14,970 bases of DNA from assembly GCA_034429275.1 (NCBI GenBank), contig DAOUFU010000272.1, positions 1 to 14,970 on the forward strand, read 5' to 3'. The translations under genes and the position numbers were made by a program. Position 1 is the first letter of the stretch, and the number at the start of each line of letters is the position of its first letter. The notes under the pieces were generated by a model, which ran no database searches, had not been told where the DNA came from, and saw nothing but the letters and a program-made list of their open reading frames with translations. Source of the stretch: DAOUFU01 sp034429275 (GTDB taxonomy: Bacteria; Chloroflexota; Anaerolineae; Aggregatilineales; Aggregatilineaceae). This document shows positions 1-5,098 of the stretch, piece after piece.

Positions 1-1
1 G

Positions 2-328
2 GCGACCTCTCTGGGGGGGATGGTTGCCATGCTGGGCGGTCGCAATGTTGCCGATGCAGAGCCGGATGGTGGCCCGTTGCCCGGCTATGCCCAACTCAGC
101 ACCGAGGCCATTCTCAATGCCGACCCGGACGTGATCCTGACCATCACGCGCGGCGCGCCCGCCCCCATGAATGAAACGATGGCAGCAGACCCGGTGTGGT
201 CGGCGCTCTCGGCAGTGGCGAATGGCCGCGCCTACGAACTGGATTACAAAGTCTTCCTCGAAGCGCCCGGCCCACGGTTTGTCGAGGCGCTCACCCAGGT
301 GCACAACCTGCTGTACGGGACCGAGTGA
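2..328 (+). CDS. ABC transporter substrate-binding protein, metal-chelate type (C-terminal fragment)
   Basis: This is the C-terminal end of a substrate-binding lipoprotein or periplasmic-type protein of the FepB/FhuD/BtuF family, which captures ferric siderophore, heme or cobalamin outside the membrane. The reading frame is open to the left edge, so the start is missing; about 108 residues remain. Recognisable family features are the ADPDVIL stretch (a strand leading into the C-lobe), the segment DPVWSALSAVANGRAYEL (the usual 'dPlw..l.Av.ngrvy.v' signature) and the terminal helix containing PGPRFVEAL. The next gene, a FecCD permease, begins 1 bp after the stop codon, and an ATPase follows, so this is the first visible gene of a binding protein-permease-ATPase operon. 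The ligand cannot be told from this fragment. Confidence 0.85.
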   Translation, partial: ATSLGGMVAMLGGRNVADAEPDGGPLPGYAQLSTEAILNADPDVILTITRGAPAPMNETMAADPVWSALSAVANGRAYELDYKVFLEAPGPRFVEALTQVHNLLYGTE

Positions 329-329
329 C

Positions 330-1403
330 GTGAATTCGACGGTGGTGGCGGCGGCGCGCCCGGCGCTTACGTCGGCGCAGCGCCGCCTCGCCTGGCGAAC
401 TTTGATCATCGTCCTGAGCAGCCTCGTGCTGCTTGGGGCGGTGATCTTTTCACTGGGCAGGGGCGCACAGGCGATCCCTGCCGGTGATGTGATCGCCGCC
501 CTGCGCGACCCGGACAGCGTTTCCAAATCGGTCAATATCATCGTGAACAAAGTCCGGCTGCCGCGCACCCTGACCGGCGCGCTGGTGGGGCTTAACCTGG
601 CGGTGGCGGGCACGATGCTGCAAGGTGCGGTCCGCTCGCCGCTGGCCGACCCCTACATTCTCGGCATCTCGGCGGGCGGCGGGCTGGCAGCGGCAACAGC
701 TTCCATCCGCACCGATCTCTCGCCCAATGCGGTCGCCATGATGGCATTTGTGGGCTGCCTGGTGGGGGCGCTGATCGTGTATATTCTGGCATGGGATGGC
801 AGCCGCATCACAGCGACGCGGCTGGTGCTGGCAGGGGTCGCGCTGACCGCCATGATGAATGCGCTGACCACCACCGTGATCGCCAGCTCGCTAGAAGCCA
901 TCGGACAGATCGTGCTGCAATGGCTGGTGGGCGGCCTGTATACCGCCGGGTGGGATGAGTATTACCTGATCGCGCCCTACAGCGGGCTGGGGTTCGTGGC
1001 GGCGATGCTGCTGGCCTCGCGCGCCAACGTGCTGGCGCTGGGCGATGACGTAGCCCAGGGGCTGGGCGTGAACGTTACGCTGGCGCGCTTCTTGATGGGC
1101 GCGGTGGCGGCAGTGCTGGCGGGGAGTTCGGTTGCAGTGGCGGGGCTGATCGGGTTTGTCGGGCTGGTGGTGCCCTTCGTGGCGCGTAAACTGGTCGGCT
1201 CCGATTTCCGCTACCTGATTCCGACCAGCATGATCCTCGGCGCAGCGTTCGTGGTGTGGTCTGATCTGTTGGCGCGCACGCTGCTGCCGCAGACATTGAT
1301 CGGGGCGGATACCAGCATCGAATTTCCGGTGGGAATCGTCACGGCGCTGTTCGGCGGGCCGCTGTTTTTGTGGCTGGTGCGGGCGCGCCGCTCGATAGCA
1401 TAG
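330..1403 (+). CDS. FecCD-family ABC transporter permease (iron-siderophore/heme/cobalamin)
   Basis: This is the inner-membrane permease of the metal-chelate importer and would work as a homodimer. The predicted product is 357 residues, normal for the family, with about ten hydrophobic segments. Family hallmarks are RLPRTLTGALVG (76-87), the stretch LQGAVRSPLADPYILGISAGGG (97-118), a cytoplasmic coupling loop around LGDDVAQGLGVNV (237-249), GLIGFVGLVVPFVAR (272-286) and EFPVGIVTALFGGPLFLWL (331-349). I chose GTG at 330, 1 bp past the upstream stop, because it keeps a short charged N-terminus before the first membrane helix. An upstream ATG at 171 in the same frame would add a segment that merely overlaps the binding-protein gene. 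The tight spacing implies translational coupling with the genes on both sides. The substrate is unresolved. Confidence 0.93.
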   Translation: MNSTVVAAARPALTSAQRRLAWRTLIIVLSSLVLLGAVIFSLGRGAQAIPAGDVIAALRDPDSVSKSVNIIVNKVRLPRTLTGALVGLNLAVAGTMLQGAVRSPLADPYILGISAGGGLAAATASIRTDLSPNAVAMMAFVGCLVGALIVYILAWDGSRITATRLVLAGVALTAMMNALTTTVIASSLEAIGQIVLQWLVGGLYTAGWDEYYLIAPYSGLGFVAAMLLASRANVLALGDDVAQGLGVNVTLARFLMGAVAAVLAGSSVAVAGLIGFVGLVVPFVARKLVGSDFRYLIPTSMILGAAFVVWSDLLARTLLPQTLIGADTSIEFPVGIVTALFGGPLFLWLVRARRSIA

Positions 1404-1457
1404 AAAGTTATAGAACGTCAGCGGGCTACCCAAAGCCGGTGTGGAGAACTGAACCTG

Positions 1458-2345
1458 ATGACTGGACCTTCTACCCTCACAGCCGATCATGTATCGCTGG
1501 CCTATGGGCGCGGCGTGGAAGTCGTGCGCGACCTGGTGCTCAGCGTCGGCCAGGGCGAGATCGTCTCGCTGGTGGGGCCGAACGGCTCCGGCAAGAGCAC
1601 GATTCTGCGCACGCTGGCCCGCCTGATGCGCCCCAGCGAGGGCGCGGTCTACCTCGACGGTAAGGCGATCCACACGCTGTCCACCCGTAAAGTGGCGCAG
1701 ATGCTCGCCATCCTGCCGCAGAATCCCAGCGCGCCGGACGATCTGACCGTGCGCGACCTGGTGGCGCGCGGGCGTTTTGCGCGGCAGGCGTGGTGGCGGA
1801 TCACCAACCGGCGCGACAGCGAAGTGATCGACTGGGCGCTAGACGTGACCGGCATGAGCGAGTTCCAGGACCGGCTGCTGACCACGCTGAGCGGGGGCGA
1901 ACGTCAGCGCGCGTGGATCGCGCTGGCGCTGGCGCAGGAACCCAAAATCCTGCTGCTGGACGAGCCGACCACGTTTCTCGACATCAGCCACCAGCTTGAG
2001 GTGATGACGCTGCTGCACGAGCTAAACGCGCAGAACACGCTCGGCATCCTGATGGTGCTGCACGATCTCAACCAGGCGGCGCGCTTCAGTCACCGGCTGA
2101 TTGCGCTGCGCGACGGCGAAGTGGTGGCGGCAGGCGCGCCCGCAGAGGTGCTCACCGAGGCGATCCTGGCCGACGTGTTCCGCGTGGAGGGTGTGGTGAC
2201 ACACGATCCGCACACCCATGCGCCGGTCTTCACGCCGCTGTATTCGGTGCGGCAGGGGAATTCCAGGGGATCAAATGGCAAAAACGGGCATCATGAGACG
2301 CGTGTCGCATCGGGGGCGGGTTCGGGTTCAGCGGCGCGCCAATGA
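1458..2345 (+). CDS. ABC transporter ATP-binding protein, FepC/FecE/BtuD type
   Basis: This is the ATPase that powers the FecCD-type importer. All nucleotide-binding motifs are present in the 295-residue product: Walker A GPNGSGKST (40-48), Q-loop Gln88, signature LSGGE (144-148), Walker B ILLLDEPT (164-171), D-loop LD (174-175) and H-loop His202. The QNPSAPDDLTVRDLVARGR segment after the Q-loop is typical of siderophore and cobalamin ATPases. The start ATG lies 10 bp after a GGAGA. The gene follows the permease by 54 bp on the same strand. The last ~28 residues (268-295) are a Ser/Gly/Asn-rich tail beyond the normal end of the fold, rich in low-complexity residues and of unknown use. A GC hairpin follows about 60 bp after the stop. 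Confidence 0.94.
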   Translation: MTGPSTLTADHVSLAYGRGVEVVRDLVLSVGQGEIVSLVGPNGSGKSTILRTLARLMRPSEGAVYLDGKAIHTLSTRKVAQMLAILPQNPSAPDDLTVRDLVARGRFARQAWWRITNRRDSEVIDWALDVTGMSEFQDRLLTTLSGGERQRAWIALALAQEPKILLLDEPTTFLDISHQLEVMTLLHELNAQNTLGILMVLHDLNQAARFSHRLIALRDGEVVAAGAPAEVLTEAILADVFRVEGVVTHDPHTHAPVFTPLYSVRQGNSRGSNGKNGHHETRVASGAGSGSAARQ

Positions 2346-2406
2346 TCACCGGGCACATCGACGCCCGGCTGAGCTTCGATTGCCCGATCGTGGAGAGATA
2401 TGCTGA

Positions 2407-2431
2407 ATGGGGCGGGTGCTGCCCGCCCCAT
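2407..2431. terminator. GC-rich hairpin between convergent genes (possible terminator)
   Basis: There is a perfect 10-bp stem: arms 2407-2416 and 2422-2431, core GGGGCGGG/CCCGCCCC, with a 5-nt loop TGCTG. It lies between the end of the ATPase gene (+) and the end of the small membrane protein pair (-), where a bidirectional terminator would be expected. Neither strand has a U-tract after the stem, so it may instead protect mRNA 3' ends or work with Rho. It abuts the 10-bp tandem repeat directly. Confidence 0.45.
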
Positions 2432-2460
2432 GAGCTGTCATGAGCTGTCATGAGCTGTCA
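2431..2460. repeat. 10-bp tandem repeat, three perfect copies
   Basis: Three identical head-to-tail copies of TGAGCTGTCA occupy this interval and start at the last base of the neighbouring hairpin. The array is intergenic, 17 bp from the stop codon of the small membrane protein on the minus strand. Function is unknown; replication slippage in non-coding DNA is the simplest explanation. Confidence 0.9.
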
Positions 2461-2477
2461 CTGCCGCGCCCGCCCGG

Positions 2478-2666
2478 CTAGACGATCTTGCGGGCTTTCT
2501 CGAAGAGCCACAGTGCCACCACGATCACCGCGGCAAGGATCACGAGCGGCAGCAGCATTTTGAGCAGGCCCAGCGCTATCCGAATGATCATCCAGGCGAC
2601 GATCAGCAGGATGATCACGATAATCAGGCGCGTCACGGGCGTGAGGTTGTTAAAGCGGTTGAGCAT
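2478..2666 (-). CDS. Small hydrophobic membrane protein (62 aa), paralogue of its neighbour
   Basis: I do not recognise a named family. The 62-residue product starts with a short polar head (MLNRFNNLTPVTR), then an almost continuous hydrophobic stretch from about residue 14 to 55 that can form two membrane helices split by a KMLLP turn at 36-40, and ends in a charged EKARK segment. It aligns without gaps to the neighbouring 62-residue protein encoded at 2718-2906: N-terminal NNL and the central KMLLP sit at identical positions. Both frames are read on the minus strand with 51 bp between them, so they probably share a transcript. A GGGAGT lies about 10 nt before the ATG. It could be a stress-related or structural membrane peptide, but no function can be assigned. 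Confidence 0.72.
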   Translation of the reverse strand: MLNRFNNLTPVTRLIIVIILLIVAWMIIRIALGLLKMLLPLVILAAVIVVALWLFEKARKIV

Positions 2667-2717
2667 GGGTCGCGTTACTCCCTGCGCCCGCAGCCGGGCG
2701 CGCGTGAACAGACAGCG

Positions 2718-2906
2718 CTAGCGGTTGTTCTGCATCTTCTGGATCAGATAGTACCCGCCCACGACCAGGGCCGCCAGCACCGCCACCGGCAACAGCATCT
2801 TGACGATGGCCAGCACCAGCCCCACCGCGATAACTGCGAACAGCAGGACGATCACGAGCTTGAACATTTGACCCACAGACGGTAGATTGTTCAGTGCGTT
2901 GTTCAT
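2718..2906 (-). CDS. Small hydrophobic membrane protein (62 aa), first of a tandem pair
   Basis: This is another unrecognised 62-residue protein with the same architecture as the one encoded just downstream: polar head (MNNALNNLPSVGQ), hydrophobic stretch from about 15 to 55 with KMLLP at 36-40, and a short polar tail (QKMQNNR). A very strong ribosome-binding site GAGGAGG (2914-2920 on the minus strand) lies 7 nt before the ATG, which supports real and efficient translation. Two helices in a hairpin, or one long helix, are both possible. The pair is most simply explained by local gene duplication. The upstream intergenic region contains a 14-bp dyad that could be an operator. Confidence 0.78.
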   Translation of the reverse strand: MNNALNNLPSVGQMFKLVIVLLFAVIAVGLVLAIVKMLLPVAVLAALVVGGYYLIQKMQNNR

Positions 2907-2913
2907 TGGAATG

Positions 2914-2920
2914 CCTCCTC
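2914..2920 (-). promoter_or_regulatory. Strong Shine-Dalgarno for the first 62-aa membrane protein
   Basis: GAGGAGG on the minus strand, 7 nt from the ATG at 2906. It is the closest match to the consensus anti-16S sequence in the window and is the main support that this small frame is translated. Confidence 0.75.
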
Positions 2921-2954
2921 GATCAGGCTTGCGCCCGGATGGTTGTGTGTTGAC

Positions 2955-2968
2955 TCCAACGTGTTGGA
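2955..2968. promoter_or_regulatory. 14-bp dyad upstream of the small membrane protein genes
   Basis: TCCAAC-GT-GTTGGA is an interrupted palindrome with 6-bp arms, located about 50 bp before the start of the first small membrane protein gene. Position and size fit a repressor or activator operator. No clear -10/-35 pair could be placed around it, so the role is a guess. Confidence 0.3.
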
Positions 2969-3062
2969 CTTAACCATCATTACGCAAACCGCCCGCCGCG
3001 GGTTGCACACCGCGCACAATCCGGCGCGGCCCGCGCGGGCTGCACATCACTACACCGGTGAA

Positions 3063-3701
3063 TCAGGACTCGCGCTCGCCCGGCGGGGTGCTCTCGTCAG
3101 GCGGGGTCTCGCCTGCCTGCCCGGAAGCCTGCGCCTGGCGCGTAGCATCATCGACCAACCGCCGCAGCGAGGGATCGAGGATTTCTTCGACGGCGCGCGC
3201 CATAATGTTCTTGATGAAGGCCGTCTTGCCCCGCGTGTAGGCCGGGCGATTGTGTGCGAAAGCGTTCGACAGTTCGCGCTTGACCTTGGCGTATTCCTGG
3301 GCGACTTCGGGGTAGCGCCGCAAATAGTCGCGGAAGATCACATGACGCTGGTGTTCCCAGGTGGCAAATTCGACGATGTGCAGGTGATGGGTGCGCGGCC
3401 TGCCCTTCCAGAAAAACAGGCGCTCGGAGTCGTTCTCGTGGGCCTGCCAGTGATAGCCCAACGGTTCCAGGCGGCGGCTGTACTCTTCGACAGGGGCGAA
3501 GCTCTCGACCACCAGCAGCAGGTCGATGATCGGCTTGGCGCTCAGGCCGGGCACCGAGGTGCTGCCCACGTGCTGAATCTCGATGGCCTCATCGCCCATG
3601 ATGGCTTCGATGCGGGCGGCTTCTTCCTCGAACAGGCGCGCCCACGCCGGGTTGTATGGGACGACCTCAAACGCTTCGTTGGCGTCGAATTCTTCCGACA
3701 T
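3063..3701 (-). CDS. GrpB/UPF0157 family protein
   Basis: This belongs to the GrpB (UPF0157) family, which has a nucleotidyltransferase-like fold and no settled biochemical role; some members are fused to dephospho-CoA kinase. The 212-residue product carries the family hallmark HVGSTSVPGLSAKPIID (44-60), a following LLLVVES strand, HLHIVE (106-111) and FRDYLR (123-128), then the C-terminal helix region ending near 185. The remaining ~27 residues are a polar, Pro/Glu/Ser-rich tail that is probably disordered and not part of the fold. The ATG at 3701 is chosen because AGGGG lies 6 nt upstream; the frame is open further upstream but would add a non-conserved, Arg/Cys-rich leader. It is divergent to the radical SAM gene across 191 bp. 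A 7-bp hairpin (3721-3739) lies in its leader. Confidence 0.92.
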   Translation of the reverse strand: MSEEFDANEAFEVVPYNPAWARLFEEEAARIEAIMGDEAIEIQHVGSTSVPGLSAKPIIDLLLVVESFAPVEEYSRRLEPLGYHWQAHENDSERLFFWKGRPRTHHLHIVEFATWEHQRHVIFRDYLRRYPEVAQEYAKVKRELSNAFAHNRPAYTRGKTAFIKNIMARAVEEILDPSLRRLVDDATRQAQASGQAGETPPDESTPPGERES

Positions 3702-3720
3702 AACCGTCCCCTTCGAGCAA

Positions 3721-3739
3721 CCGGTGGCACGTCCACCGG
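3721..3739. other. Perfect 7-bp stem-loop upstream of the GrpB-family gene
   Basis: CCGGTGG and CCACCGG pair around a 5-nt loop. It ends 20 bp before the GrpB-family start codon, so it would lie in that gene's mRNA leader, or could serve as a DNA operator. It is also upstream of the -35 box of the radical SAM promoter. Confidence 0.5.
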
Positions 3740-3740
3740 G

Positions 3741-3764
3741 CAAACAGGTTCGCAAACAGGTTCG
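3741..3764. repeat. 12-bp perfect tandem repeat in a divergent promoter region
   Basis: CAAACAGGTTCG occurs twice head to tail. The junction of the two copies lies within the predicted -35 box of the radical SAM promoter (3749-3754), so the pair could be a two-site operator with one turn plus spacing, or slippage. Each copy is slightly more than one helical turn. Confidence 0.85.
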
Positions 3765-3777
3765 ATAATAGTATAAT
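3749..3777 (+). promoter_or_regulatory. Sigma70-like promoter for the radical SAM gene
   Basis: A -35 like TTCGCA (3749-3754, 4 of 6 consensus bases) is followed after exactly 17 bp by a perfect -10 TATAAT (3772-3777). Transcription would begin near 3784, giving a leader of about 109 nt before the ATG at 3893. The AT-rich core also reads TATACT/TATTAT on the other strand, so it may fire the GrpB-family gene too, though no good -35 exists there. Confidence 0.6.
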
Positions 3778-3800
3778 TGATGCCAGCGGGTCCAGGTGAG

Positions 3801-3853
3801 CATCTGGGTGAAGCTGACGTGTCTTAGCCCCGTGTTTAGTGTACACCCAGATG
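3801..3853 (+). promoter_or_regulatory. Long-range inverted repeat in the radical SAM mRNA leader
   Basis: CATCTGGGTG (3801-3810) and CACCCAGATG (3844-3853) are perfect 10-bp complementary arms separated by 33 nt. Both arms lie inside the predicted leader, 40 nt before the start codon, so they could fold into a stem with a large loop in the mRNA. No known riboswitch consensus was recognised. Confidence 0.5.
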
Positions 3854-3892
3854 AGGTTTTCGTGTATCTGCTTCAATGTGCCGAGGTTCATC

Positions 3893-5095
3893 ATGCCCAT
3901 CATCGCCCAACACCCGGACACAGGGGCAACCCTCACGGCCAGCCTGGCCGGTAATTCCCTGGTGATCTCGCCCCGGTATGGCGAAAGCTACAGCTTCGAC
4001 CAGGCCGGGCGGCTGCTGGGGTTGTTCACCAACGAACGCAGCTACCAGCGGGCGCTGGATCACCGGCTGGTGGAACGCCAGCGCGGGCCAGATTTGCCGC
4101 GCCGCCGCGAGCTTGACCCCGCAGAGCGTGACGCGCTGCTGGCGCAGACCTTCGACACGCTGCGGCAGCTTGCACACGACCTGCCCCGGCTAGGATTGAG
4201 CGCGCAGGATGCCCGGCTGCTGGCCGAGGCACTGAATCGTGTGCTGGCCTTTGGCCCCGACCGGCTGGCTGCCGACGGCGCGCAGTACGCCGCACTCTAC
4301 AAGCCGGTGAGCATTCTCCCGCCCGATCAATACCTCGCGCTGGTGCTGCAAGCGACCGAAGGCTGTTCGTGGAACCGCTGCACCTTCTGCGGTCTCTACC
4401 GTGACCGGGCGTTTCGCATCAAGAGCCTGGACGAGTTCCGCGCGCACTGCGCGGCGGTGCGCGATTTCTTCGGCGAGGGGATCACGCTCCGGCGCGGCAT
4501 CTTCCTGGCGGACGCCAACGCGCTGATCATCCCCCAAGCGCGGCTGGAAGGGCTGATGGAGATCGCGCAGCAGTACTTCGCGCTGCCGGACGGGCCGCGC
4601 CCGGTCTTTTCGTTCGTCAGTGCCTTCGATGTCGAGCGCAAATCCGCCGACGAGTGGCGGCGGCTGGCCGCGCTGGGCCTGCAGCGCGCTTATATCGGTT
4701 TGGAGACCGGCGACGACACGCTGCTGACCTTCCTCAACAAGCTGGGCAAAGTAGATGATGTGATCGCGGCGGTGCACGCGCTGCGCGCGGGGGGAATCGC
4801 GGTTGGGGTCATCGTGATGGCGGGCATCGGTGGGGACCGCTACGCGGCGGATCACGTGGCGCATTCGATTGAAGCGGTGCGCCGGATGGCACTGGGACCG
4901 CGCGACCAGGTGTACATTTCCAAATATGTACCCGCGCCGGGGACGGAGTACGATTACCAGGCAGCGGTGGCGAAAATCCGTCCACTGACGGCCAGCGAGA
5001 TGGAGGCACAGGCACAGCAGCTGCGCGCGGGCCTGCGCGAAGCTGCGCCGGAGACTGTCGTCGCGCCGTACCGGGTGGATGGGTTCGTGCTGTAG
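3893..5095 (+). CDS. Radical SAM domain protein (CX4CX2C type)
   Basis: This is a radical S-adenosylmethionine enzyme that would bind a [4Fe-4S] cluster and cleave SAM to a 5'-deoxyadenosyl radical. In the 400-residue product the cluster ligands are Cys158, Cys163 and Cys166 (TEGCSWNRCTFCG, a CX4CX2C spacing seen in a subset of the superfamily rather than the classic CX3CX2C). An aromatic residue precedes the third Cys, as usual. Downstream, GIFLADANAL (202-211), FSFVSAFDV (239-247) and IGLETGDDTLL (268-278) fit core strands and SAM-contact motifs. The N-terminal ~140 residues are a family-specific domain with no recognised motif. The ATG at 3893 has GAGG 6 nt upstream; an earlier in-frame ATG at 3839 lies within the inverted repeat and lacks a site. 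Substrate is unknown. It converges with the WD40 gene, 3 bp apart. Confidence 0.9.
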   Translation: MPIIAQHPDTGATLTASLAGNSLVISPRYGESYSFDQAGRLLGLFTNERSYQRALDHRLVERQRGPDLPRRRELDPAERDALLAQTFDTLRQLAHDLPRLGLSAQDARLLAEALNRVLAFGPDRLAADGAQYAALYKPVSILPPDQYLALVLQATEGCSWNRCTFCGLYRDRAFRIKSLDEFRAHCAAVRDFFGEGITLRRGIFLADANALIIPQARLEGLMEIAQQYFALPDGPRPVFSFVSAFDVERKSADEWRRLAALGLQRAYIGLETGDDTLLTFLNKLGKVDDVIAAVHALRAGGIAVGVIVMAGIGGDRYAADHVAHSIEAVRRMALGPRDQVYISKYVPAPGTEYDYQAAVAKIRPLTASEMEAQAQQLRAGLREAAPETVVAPYRVDGFVL

Positions 5096-5098
5096 CGG

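Noticed and set aside
891..1673. A 260-codon minus-strand frame across the FecCD permease and ATPase start
   Set aside because: Antisense artefact of high GC content; spans two conserved plus-strand genes and encodes a Gln/Arg/His-rich product.
2431..2460. Three short repeats considered as a CRISPR remnant
   Set aside because: Units are 10 bp, contiguous, without spacers, and no cas genes are nearby.
3029..3040. 12-bp palindrome GCCCGCGCGGGC downstream of the GrpB-family gene as a terminator
   Set aside because: Self-complementary without a loop, no U-tract, and common in such GC-rich DNA.
2943..3776. A 277-codon plus-strand frame covering the GrpB-family gene
   Set aside because: The minus-strand frame carries the conserved GrpB signature and a good ribosome-binding site; the plus frame has neither.
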